A stretch of 8,975 bases of DNA, from assembly GCA_026387595.1 (NCBI GenBank), contig JAPLLL010000014.1, positions 1 through 8,975 on the forward strand. The letters run 5' to 3'. The position numbers and the translations under genes are program-made. Shown here one piece after another: positions 1 to 5,019 of this stretch (position 1 is its first letter; each line of letters starts with the position of its first letter). The stretch is from Candidatus Omnitrophota bacterium. Lineage in GTDB: Bacteria > Omnitrophota > Gorgyraeia > JABMQH01. The notes beneath the pieces were generated by a model. The model made no database searches, was not told where the DNA came from, and saw nothing but the letters and a program-made list of their open reading frames with translations.

Positions 1-934
1 AAACAACCGCGCTTGCAGTAGGAAATTTGCCTGCGCCCTTGCCGTAAAAAAGCGTTTCTCCGACCAGGTCGCCTTTTACATAGATCGCGTTATACACGCC
101 TTTTACGTTTGCCAACAAGTGCGTTTCAGGGACCAGTGTGGGGTGTACCCGCAATTCAACCTCATTATTCACCCGTTTGGTGATCGCAAGCAGCTTGACC
201 GCATAACCCATTTCTTTGGCGTATTTTATATCCCGCGCCTCGATATTCAGGATACCTTCGCAATGCGCCTGGCGCATTTCAGGAAATACCCCGAAACTAA
301 GCCCTGCCAATATGACCAATTTATGAAGCGAATCTTTTCCGTTTAGATCCAGGATCGGGTTTGCCTCTGCAACACCCATTTTCTGCGCGGCCTTGAGCGC
401 GACCTTAAGATCACACCCCTCATCGCTCATGCGGGAAAGGATATAATTGGAAGTGCCGTTTATGATCCCGTAAATAGTCTCTATTTTGTTCGCGGCAAAG
501 CCTTCGCTAAGCGCCTTAATAATAGGGATCCCGCCGCCTACGCTTGCCTCAAATCTGACCTGCCTGTTATATTTTTTTGCGGTTCTGAATATTTCTTCGC
601 CTTCTTCCGCTAAAAGCGCTTTATTCGCGGTAATAACATCTTTCTCGTTCTTCAACGCGGTTAATATGAATTCCTTTGCCGGGTGTATGCCTCCGATAAG
701 TTCGATTATGATGTTGACTTGCGGGTCGGTTAAAACCTTCTTTACGTCTTTGGTTAATATTTTTTTGTCGACTTTAACGCCCCTGTCTGACGTAAGATCC
801 TTGTCGCAGATATATTTTAACTTAATATCGGCGCCTGCTAGATCTTTAAGCGCTGCCTTGCGTTCCCTTAGGACCTTAACCACTCCGCTTCCGATCGTGC
901 CAAAACCTATGAGTCCTATATTTATTTTTTCCAC
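1..934 (-). CDS. hom: Homoserine dehydrogenase, N-terminal 311 residues (3' end beyond the left edge)
   Basis: The enzyme reduces aspartate semialdehyde to homoserine with NAD(P)H, in the cytoplasmic threonine/methionine branch of the aspartate pathway. The frame is open from position 934 to the left edge. It shows an N-terminal Rossmann motif (IGLIGFGTIGSGVV, glycines 10, 12 and 15), TANKALLAE with Lys105, the family signature GTSNYIL (160-166), AQKMGVAEANP, the GKDSLHKL stretch with the expected catalytic Asp201 and Lys205, and YGKGAGKFPTASAVV near the window edge. Roughly 100 or more C-terminal residues are missing, so an ACT domain cannot be judged. I chose the GTG start at 934 because AGGAGG sits 6 nt upstream and VEKINIGLIGFG begins as the family normally does. 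In-frame ATGs at 967 and 985 are alternatives, the latter after GAGGG. A 14-bp inverted repeat covers the start region. The pseudopilin gene lies 77 nt upstream on the same strand. Confidence 0.95.
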   Translation of the reverse strand, partial: MEKINIGLIGFGTIGSGVVKVLRERKAALKDLAGADIKLKYICDKDLTSDRGVKVDKKILTKDVKKVLTDPQVNIIIELIGGIHPAKEFILTALKNEKDVITANKALLAEEGEEIFRTAKKYNRQVRFEASVGGGIPIIKALSEGFAANKIETIYGIINGTSNYILSRMSDEGCDLKVALKAAQKMGVAEANPILDLNGKDSLHKLVILAGLSFGVFPEMRQAHCEGILNIEARDIKYAKEMGYAVKLLAITKRVNNEVELRVHPTLVPETHLLANVKGVYNAIYVKGDLVGETLFYGKGAGKFPTASAVV

Positions 935-981
935 CCAGCCCCTCCTGCTTCCCCAGTTGCCCTCCATAGGAGGGGCTGGGT
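933..981 (-). repeat. Inverted repeat covering the hom ribosome binding site and start
   Basis: Perfect 14-bp arms: ACCCAGCCCCTCCT at 933-946 and AGGAGGGGCTGGGT at 968-981, around a 21-nt loop. In the minus-strand mRNA the 3' arm contains the AGGAGG Shine-Dalgarno and the first two bases of the GTG start of hom. A folded hairpin would hide both. No T-run follows the stem, so it does not look like an intrinsic terminator. It is either a translational control hairpin or a dispersed palindromic repeat that happens to supply the start region. Confidence 0.8.
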
Positions 982-1011
982 TCATTTTTCCCTCTGGAAT
1001 AAAACCTGCTC

Positions 1012-1551
1012 TTAATCGGTCCATCCCTTTTGATGACTGAATTCTGTTGTGCTGATAAAGATACACCTGCTCAAATACTTATACCAGCCGCTTCCAACGG
1101 CTTGCCCGGGCCCGAAGCCATAGATCGGATCATTCGGCTGATTGTACCAGTATTTAACCTCATATTGAAAAACCGCACCGCTGGGAAAGGCAGCCGGATC
1201 ATTTTTGTAGCTTCTGTTCTGGGCAGATAGAGATACAAGCTGGGGGTTACCGGCACTTGAAACTACATATGCGTACCAAAAATGAGAACCTTCACTTGTT
1301 TCAGTAGGCACCTTAATACCTATTTGGTCTGCCGACGGTATGGGAACGTCGGGACGTTGATCATCCGGAAATCTTCCAGTTTCCAGCAAGTATCTTTCCA
1401 AGCCGCCTGTGATCGCCGTTAAATTTTGCATAGCCTCAACATTCTGGGCTCGTGTCACGATCTTTTTATACTCTGGCATTGCCAGGCTTGCCAGGATACC
1501 GATTATGACAATTACTATCAACAACTCAATGAGCGTAAAACTTTTGGTCAT
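1012..1551 (-). CDS. Type IV pilin-like / type II secretion pseudopilin (GspG-like), 179 aa
   Basis: A class III (prepilin) signal is clear: the short leader MTKS is followed by FTLIELLIVIVIIGILASLA, with the hydrophobic N-terminal helix at about residues 5-25 and the conserved Glu at +5 of the mature form. It continues MPEYKKIVTRAQ, and then a YLLETGRFP stretch as in GspG-like pseudopilins. Such proteins are cut by the prepilin peptidase and assembled in the inner membrane into a pilus or pseudopilus. Residue -1 is Ser instead of the usual Gly. The rest is a globular region of unknown specificity, and the final 18 residues or so (RCIFISTTEFSHQK...) look unlike a typical end. The start at 1551 is fixed by the prepilin leader; the upstream AGAGAG is only a weak ribosome binding site. 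It could be a major or minor pseudopilin, or a free-standing pilin-like protein. No secretion machinery genes are visible nearby. Confidence 0.85.
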   Translation of the reverse strand: MTKSFTLIELLIVIVIIGILASLAMPEYKKIVTRAQNVEAMQNLTAITGGLERYLLETGRFPDDQRPDVPIPSADQIGIKVPTETSEGSHFWYAYVVSSAGNPQLVSLSAQNRSYKNDPAAFPSGAVFQYEVKYWYNQPNDPIYGFGPGQAVGSGWYKYLSRCIFISTTEFSHQKGWTD

Positions 1552-1604
1552 ATGCTCTCTTGTAATCCCTCGCCGCCTATTATGTTGTCTCGATGGCGTC
1601 TCGG

Positions 1605-1646
1605 GACCAAATTTGCTGCTTAGGTAAAATTAATGCAAATTTGGTC
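1605..1646. repeat. Inverted repeat upstream of the pseudopilin gene
   Basis: Perfect 12-bp arms, GACCAAATTTGC (1605-1616) and GCAAATTTGGTC (1635-1646), with an 18-nt loop. It lies about 55 nt upstream of the pseudopilin start, in its presumed leader. It could be an operator, an RNA hairpin or a dispersed repeat; the sequence does not decide. Confidence 0.7.
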
Positions 1647-1658
1647 GGGGGAGTAAGA

Positions 1659-1741
1659 TTTTCCCGCCTACGCCTTCATTTCCCGCTATTTATGGCGAGA
1701 TCCCGCCATGTGTTGCGTAAAGTCTAGCTTAGGCGGGAGAA
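1659..1741. repeat. Imperfect palindromic element with nested hairpin, 3' of tRNA-Pro
   Basis: The arms TTTTCCCGCCTACGC (1659-1673) and GCTTAGGCGGGAGAA (1727-1741) pair at 13 of 15 positions plus one G-T wobble. Inside lies a second hairpin, ATGGCG (1692-1697) with CGCCAT (1704-1709), loop 6 nt. The element ends 4 nt from the 3' end of the tRNA. No T-run marks it as a terminator on either strand, so a REP/MITE-like repeat is more likely. Confidence 0.65.
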
Positions 1742-1744
1742 CTC

Positions 1745-1820
1745 TCGGGGCGAGTGGATTCGAACCACCGACCTCTTGCACCCCAAGCAAGCGCGCTAAA
1801 CCGAACTGCGCCACGCCCCG
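1745..1820 (-). tRNA. tRNA-Pro (anticodon GGG)
   Basis: A full cloverleaf can be drawn on the minus strand: acceptor stem CGGGGCG/CGCCCCG, D stem GCGC/GCGC, anticodon stem CTTGC/GCAAG with loop TTGGGGT (anticodon GGG, G37), and T arm GGTGG-TTCGAAT-CCACT with one G-T pair. The discriminator base is A (complement of 1745). The 5' base C1 is usual for bacterial tRNA-Pro. The 3' CCA is not encoded (GAG follows), so CCA must be added by nucleotidyltransferase. It reads CCC and CCU codons. It lies between gpsA and the pseudopilin on the same strand. Confidence 0.97.
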
Positions 1821-1934
1821 CGAATTTTCAAAATTTCACTCCAGGAAAATTCGTCCCGCGAAGTCCCGAGTTGCCATTGCTCACATCAGGCAACGAGGGA
1901 AGCCCCCTTGTCTTTCATTTCGGGCCGAGGGACC
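1821..1934. other. gpsA/tRNA-Pro spacer with small inverted repeats
   Basis: No gene is visible. There is a perfect 9-bp inverted repeat, CGAATTTTC (1821-1829) and GAAAATTCG (1845-1853), directly upstream of the tRNA, and a weaker GTTGCC/GGCAAC pair near 1870-1896 just 3' of gpsA. Neither is followed by a T-run on the minus strand, so they are not clear terminators. A tRNA promoter could not be identified. Confidence 0.5.
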
Positions 1935-2963
1935 TTATTCTTTTTTCCTAGGCCGCAACATTAATTCCCTTACCGCAGCCTTTGGCGATTTATTTTTGTA
2001 AAGAACGCTGTAAACCTGTTCCGTAATCGGCACCTCAACCCTGTACCTCTTCGCTAAGCTATAAGCTGACTTCGTTGTGGGGATACCTTCAATTACCATT
2101 TCTGTTTCTTTTAACACCGCTTTCGGAGACTTTCCTTTTCCTACTTGTTCACCGAACCACCTGTTCCTTCCGTGCGGGTTAATGCAAGTCGTAACAAGAT
2201 CCCCTAATCCGCTGAGGCCGGCAAACGTTTCCTTCTTCGCACCCATAGCAACGCCAAGCCTGGTGATCTCAACAAGCCCTCTAGTCAAAAGCGCCGCCTT
2301 TGAATTTGTGCCGAACCCAAGCCCGTCAGCGATCCCCGCGGCGATGGCAATAATATTTTTTAAGGAGCCTCCGAGCTCAACTCCCGCCACATCGGTTGAG
2401 GCGTATACCCTGAACTGCTCTGTGCTGAAAACTCCCTGAATTTGTTTCGCGATTCCGCTATTTTTTGCCGCTACAACAGCCGTTGTCGGGATTCCGCGCG
2501 CTACCTCATACGAAATTGTCGGTCCTGACAATACGGCAAGCTTCACATCTCCCAGTTCCTGTCTAATCACTTCCGACATCCGTAAAAGCGTCTTATTCTC
2601 GATCCCCTTAGCCGCGCTTACATAAACCGGCCCATCCCGCCTTGTTTGACCAATAGGTTGGCGGGGTTTACACCCCAGGGGTGTAAATTTTGGTATTTTT
2701 TTCAAAACTTCGCGCATATGCTGTGAAGGGACCGCAAGGACCACGATATCTTTATTGCGGACGGCAGTGCCTATATCATGCTCTAATATTATAGTATACG
2801 GCAGCTTTATACCGGGCAGGAATTTCTTGTTTTCCCGTTTTGCCTTTAAAATCCTGACGTATTCGGGAAAGGCCCCCCACAAGGTGACATTATACCCTTT
2901 TTTATTAAGCAAAACGGCTAAGGTAGTGCCCCACCCGCCGTCCCCTAAGACCGCTATTCGCAT
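1935..2963 (-). CDS. gpsA: Glycerol-3-phosphate dehydrogenase [NAD(P)+]
   Basis: The enzyme makes sn-glycerol 3-phosphate from dihydroxyacetone phosphate, the first step of glycerophospholipid synthesis, in the cytoplasm. The 342-residue product fits the family length. Visible motifs are the N-terminal NAD site MRIAVLGDGGWGTTLA, VPSQHMREVL, VSAAKGIE (Lys119), LSGPTISYEVARG, the GVELGGSLKNIIAIAAG block with catalytic-type Lys202, GLGFGTNSKAALLTRG and GLSGLGDLVTTC...RNRWFG. ATG 2963 was chosen because the Rossmann motif starts there. The longer open frame upstream only translates a palindromic repeat. No strong Shine-Dalgarno is present. TTGACG (2994-2999) and TAAACT (2971-2976), spaced 17 bp, end 7 nt before the ATG. 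Odd: residues about 93-110 (FTPLGCKPRQPIGQTRRD) are extra relative to E. coli GpsA as I remember it, and are encoded by palindromic DNA. GPTISYEVA replaces the commoner GPSFAKEVA. Confidence 0.97.
   Translation of the reverse strand: MRIAVLGDGGWGTTLAVLLNKKGYNVTLWGAFPEYVRILKAKRENKKFLPGIKLPYTIILEHDIGTAVRNKDIVVLAVPSQHMREVLKKIPKFTPLGCKPRQPIGQTRRDGPVYVSAAKGIENKTLLRMSEVIRQELGDVKLAVLSGPTISYEVARGIPTTAVVAAKNSGIAKQIQGVFSTEQFRVYASTDVAGVELGGSLKNIIAIAAGIADGLGFGTNSKAALLTRGLVEITRLGVAMGAKKETFAGLSGLGDLVTTCINPHGRNRWFGEQVGKGKSPKAVLKETEMVIEGIPTTKSAYSLAKRYRVEVPITEQVYSVLYKNKSPKAAVRELMLRPRKKE
2636..2687. repeat. Palindromic element inside the gpsA reading frame
   Basis: Two adjacent inverted repeats: CCCGCC (2636-2641) with GGCGGG (2660-2665), loop 18 nt, and TTTACACCCC (2667-2676) with GGGGTGTAAA (2678-2687) around a single A. 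They encode gpsA residues about 93-110, the segment that looks inserted between the EVL and AAKGIE motifs. The frame stays open through it. It resembles in-frame palindromic insertions such as those known in Rickettsia; that comparison is by analogy only. Confidence 0.7.
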
Positions 2964-2970
2964 AGCCGTT

Positions 2971-2999
2971 AGTTTACCACAGTCAAAATATCCCGTCAA
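2971..2999 (-). promoter_or_regulatory. Candidate promoter of gpsA
   Basis: On the minus strand TTGACG (2994-2999, 5 of 6 matches to the -35 consensus) is followed after 17 bp by TAAACT (2971-2976, 4 of 6 matches to TATAAT). The -10 ends 7 nt before the gpsA ATG. Transcription would start at or next to the ATG, giving an almost leaderless mRNA. This agrees with the lack of a good ribosome binding site. Confidence 0.45.
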
Positions 3000-3016
3000 T
3001 ACAGAAACGTCTTTCG

Positions 3017-3094
3017 CGTCATTGCGAACCCCGAAGGGGTGAAGCAATCTCAAAAAAGAGAGATTGCTTCGTCGCTTCGCTCCTCGCAATGACG
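3017..3094. repeat. 78-bp palindromic repeat element between gpsA and the beta-barrel gene
   Basis: Two 35-nt halves (3017-3051 and 3060-3094) flank 8 nt of A-rich sequence. The outer arms CGTCATTGCGA/TCGCAATGACG (11 bp) and inner arms GAAGCAATCTC/GAGATTGCTTC (11 bp) pair perfectly. The left half also has its own hairpin, ACCCC-GAA-GGGGT (3028-3040). Sequences of the type GTCATTGCGA...GAAGCAATCTC are, from general knowledge, repeated in many unrelated bacterial genomes as short palindromic elements of unclear mobility. Both strands give open frames through it (LRRFAPRND, SLRGAKRRSNL), which falsely lengthen both neighbouring genes. Confidence 0.9.
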
Positions 3095-3108
3095 TTGTTT
3101 CTTCGGAC

Positions 3109-3137
3109 TTGAAAGTTTTCAATCGGTGTGATAAGGT
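3109..3137 (+). promoter_or_regulatory. Weak candidate promoter of the beta-barrel gene
   Basis: TTGAAA (3109-3114) and TAAGGT (3132-3137) are separated by 17 bp, with TG one base before the -10 as in extended -10 promoters. The -10 hexamer ends 7 nt before the ATG at 3145. The AAGG within it could instead be a weak Shine-Dalgarno 8 nt from the ATG, in which case the true promoter lies elsewhere. Confidence 0.3.
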
Positions 3138-3144
3138 TAACGCT

Positions 3145-4404
3145 ATGATACGTCTGATCTGCGTAATCTTGTTTCTAATCTGTGTAAGCTGTGCCCCTTC
3201 CGTGTTTGCGGTCCAGAATAATATTGCAGCTACGGTTGACACCGGATACATTTCCTCCACAGACACAACCGAGGAACGCGATGTTTCAGGCAACCTTGAT
3301 TATTACCGGGTTTATGCTAAGTTCGGGCAGGAACTCTCGAAAACTACAAAATACAGCATTGCCTACAGCCGCTATCATAAAGATTACGACACAACGGACA
3401 ACCTGGATTTTACCTCTGATTCATACCGTTTTGGATTTGACCACACATTTGAAAATTTTGATGCCGGTGCTTTAAAGCTGGACCTGGACGCAGGGGTTTC
3501 GGAGAAAGATTATACAGTCATATCTTCTTCAAGTTATGAGCGCAGTAATGCAAGCCTGGGACTGGGCCTTAACGATCGCGATGATAAATGGGCCCTGCAC
3601 TGGAAGGCTGGATTTATAAATTACGACTATGACAAAGGAGGAAATGACCAGTTAAAGGCCTTTACAAAATTAAGCGGCTGGGTAAAATTTCTGGATGAAC
3701 GCCTAAAGATAGGACCTTCTTATAAGTTTCAGAACGTGGAGCAGAAAAATACCGAGGACCGTATCGAAAACACCTGGAACATCCTTTCCTCTTATAAATT
3801 AAAGCTGCCGTATTTTTCGGAATTAGGCGGATTTTACGAACAGGGCAAAAATGACACCAAGGATTCGGAAGACGATGACAGGGACGACAATCTTCAGTTC
3901 AAATACACATGGTGGTGGGTAAATACCGACCACCCGATCACAAACTATCTGAATTCTGCTTTCCGGTACGGTCAGATGAGGCGTTCTTACGAGACCTCCG
4001 GCGGCAACAGCTACCGGAATTGGTACATACAGAATAAAAACGATTTCAAATTTTTTGAGGACGACCGCAGAAAATTCGGCATGTCGGTTGAGCTGCTGCA
4101 TAAAGAGGTTGATTTCCCGGTTGCTCAGTCATTTCGCTACCGCCGCAATTCAGTAGCCGCAAAGTTCCCGTACAGGGTGAAAAATAATTGGGAGCTTACC
4201 CCCTCCGCCGCGTTTAAAAAATACGACCATCACGCCGACCACTCCAGGAATGAAACTCAGTATGAAGGAAAGCTGGAATTTTCAAAGGAATTCAAGAAAG
4301 ACTTGGAATTAAAATTAGGCTACCGGTATACGTTCAAGGACTACGAACAAAAACCAGACGTGCGTCTTTGGTCGGTCAAGGCGGGATTTGAATATAAGTT
4401 TTGA
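3145..4404 (+). CDS. Outer-membrane beta-barrel protein, 419 aa, function unknown
   Basis: A signal peptide (MIRLICVILFLICV..., likely cut after APSVFA at residue 22) is followed by a chain of alternating polar/hydrophobic segments rich in Tyr, Phe, Trp, Asp and Lys, such as YRFGFDHTF, YKFQNVEQK, LELKLGYRYTF and LWSVKAGFEYKF. The protein ends in Phe, the usual C-terminal signal for BAM-assisted insertion of a barrel. Spacing of the aromatic stretches suggests many transmembrane strands and short Asp-rich turns (DSEDDDRDDN). No plug or TonB box is evident, so a porin-like or structural barrel is more likely than a TonB receptor; the substrate cannot be told. Start: ATG 3145 begins the signal peptide. 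Upstream in-frame starts such as 3064 lie in the palindromic repeat and would add a false LRRFAPRND leader. The gene diverges from gpsA and converges with the next gene, 6 bp between stop codons. Confidence 0.87.
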   Translation: MIRLICVILFLICVSCAPSVFAVQNNIAATVDTGYISSTDTTEERDVSGNLDYYRVYAKFGQELSKTTKYSIAYSRYHKDYDTTDNLDFTSDSYRFGFDHTFENFDAGALKLDLDAGVSEKDYTVISSSSYERSNASLGLGLNDRDDKWALHWKAGFINYDYDKGGNDQLKAFTKLSGWVKFLDERLKIGPSYKFQNVEQKNTEDRIENTWNILSSYKLKLPYFSELGGFYEQGKNDTKDSEDDDRDDNLQFKYTWWWVNTDHPITNYLNSAFRYGQMRRSYETSGGNSYRNWYIQNKNDFKFFEDDRRKFGMSVELLHKEVDFPVAQSFRYRRNSVAAKFPYRVKNNWELTPSAAFKKYDHHADHSRNETQYEGKLEFSKEFKKDLELKLGYRYTFKDYEQKPDVRLWSVKAGFEYKF

Positions 4405-4410
4405 TACGGG

Positions 4411-4434
4411 TTACCGCTGAAGGGGTAATTTTTT
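4411..4434 (+). terminator. Possible intrinsic terminator of the beta-barrel gene
   Basis: TTACC (4411-4415), an 8-nt loop, GGTAA (4424-4428) and then six T residues (4429-4434) follow the plus-strand stop codon by 6 nt. The stem is only 5 bp. It lies inside the last codons of the convergent minus-strand gene, so this sequence would serve two roles. On the minus strand it has no T-run. Confidence 0.4.
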
Positions 4435-4914
4435 CGCTTCGGTAGACGGCCCTGTTTCTATTAATATCCTGCTCATCAGGCCCATCCTGAAAGTTTCTTT
4501 TCCCGCAGTGTGCGAATAGATATAAACCTGATATTTTTTACCCGTGTATTTTTTGTCGGGAGGGATCTTTATCTCAATATCCGTTACGGCGGACTCGCCC
4601 GGTTTCAGGTCTTTAAAATCTTTGGTCTTTATTTCAACCCAGGATAGGTTCGGTATGGGTTCATAGCCGGGGACCAGGTTATAGTTTACCGGTTTCTCGG
4701 AAACTATACCTATATCCACAGTAATGTTTTCGGTGGTGTTTTTGATCACCAGCTGCTGCCCGGTTTCTTTCAGGACGCTGTAAGTTTTACCCGGCTGCAG
4801 GTTTTTAAGCTTTACTTCCACAAGCGTAGCGCTTAACCCGCCTGCTGTTGCCAGCTCACAGATTAAAAAAATAGCGGCCGATATAACCGCAAAAGATCTG
4901 ACTATTTTTGCCAT
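4411..4914 (-). CDS. Small secreted protein, likely minimal relative of the neighbouring shared C-terminal domain, 167 aa
   Basis: A signal peptide (MAKIVRSFAVISAAIFLICELATA, predicted cut after ATA at residue 24) points to export. A lipobox is not satisfied, as Ile precedes the Cys. The mature part is beta-rich: VKLKNLQPGKTYSV, LVIKNTTENITVDIGI, LVPGYEPIPNLSWVEI, LKPGESAVTDIEIKIP, then GKKYQVYIYSHT and GLMSRILIET. The order LxxGxTY, NTxxNxTVxIDIG, PGxE, PGExA echoes the C-terminal domain of the three proteins upstream, so I read it as a diverged single-domain form. It also resembles secreted Ig-like proteins in general. ATG 4914 has AGGAGAGG 6 nt upstream, and a strong promoter lies at 4942-4969. 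It is therefore probably transcribed on its own, although it lies 105 nt behind the 5020-5988 gene on the same strand. Function unknown. Confidence 0.82.
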   Translation of the reverse strand: MAKIVRSFAVISAAIFLICELATAGGLSATLVEVKLKNLQPGKTYSVLKETGQQLVIKNTTENITVDIGIVSEKPVNYNLVPGYEPIPNLSWVEIKTKDFKDLKPGESAVTDIEIKIPPDKKYTGKKYQVYIYSHTAGKETFRMGLMSRILIETGPSTEAKKLPLQR

Positions 4915-4941
4915 ATTACGCCTCTCCTCTCTCCGGGAAGT

Positions 4942-4969
4942 ATTATATCATACCCTCTGAGGAATACAA
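4942..4969 (-). promoter_or_regulatory. Strong extended -10 sigma-70-type promoter for the 4411-4914 gene
   Basis: On the minus strand TTGTAT (4964-4969) is followed by a 16-bp spacer and a perfect TATAAT (4942-4947) preceded by TGA, an extended -10. Transcription would start near 4935, leaving a leader of about 20 nt that carries the AGGAGAGG ribosome binding site (4921-4928). This is the best promoter in the window. Confidence 0.7.
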
Positions 4970-5019
4970 TACCTCCCGGTTAGAGGTGTTTTTAGCCATC
5001 TATTGACCTCCGCTTGGGT

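Larger units (their letters stand above)
1552..1744. other. Pseudopilin/tRNA intergenic region made largely of inverted repeats
   Basis: No credible gene is seen. The stretch holds a 12-bp inverted repeat at 1605-1646, a larger imperfect one at 1659-1741 with a nested hairpin, and a direct repeat GTCTCG(ATGGC)GTCTCG near 1588-1603. On the minus strand it is the leader of the pseudopilin and the region just 3' of tRNA-Pro. I found no convincing -10/-35 pair in it. Confidence 0.6.

Noticed and set aside
486..1040. 184-aa plus-strand open frame
   Set aside because: It is antisense to hom, whose frame carries all homoserine dehydrogenase motifs; the hom frame simply has no stop within the window.
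1708..2001. Plus-strand open frame containing GASGFEPPTSCTPSKRAKP
   Set aside because: This is the antisense translation of tRNA-Pro, a classic false gene; the overlapping frame at 1754-1951 has the same origin.
3064..3144. 27-residue N-terminal extension of the beta-barrel protein
   Set aside because: It reads LRRFAPRND out of the same palindromic element and would precede the signal peptide; ATG 3145 is the sensible start.
2964..3293. 110-residue N-terminal extension of gpsA
   Set aside because: It translates the palindromic element (SLRGAKRRSNL) and runs into the divergent beta-barrel gene; the Rossmann motif starts at ATG 2963.
3823..4101. Minus-strand open frame inside the beta-barrel gene
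   Set aside because: No motifs, no ribosome binding site, and the plus strand is clearly coding.
4843..4914. Lipoprotein signal in the 4411-4914 protein
   Set aside because: The Cys in FLICELATA is preceded by Ile, which does not fit a lipobox; a type I cut after ATA fits better.
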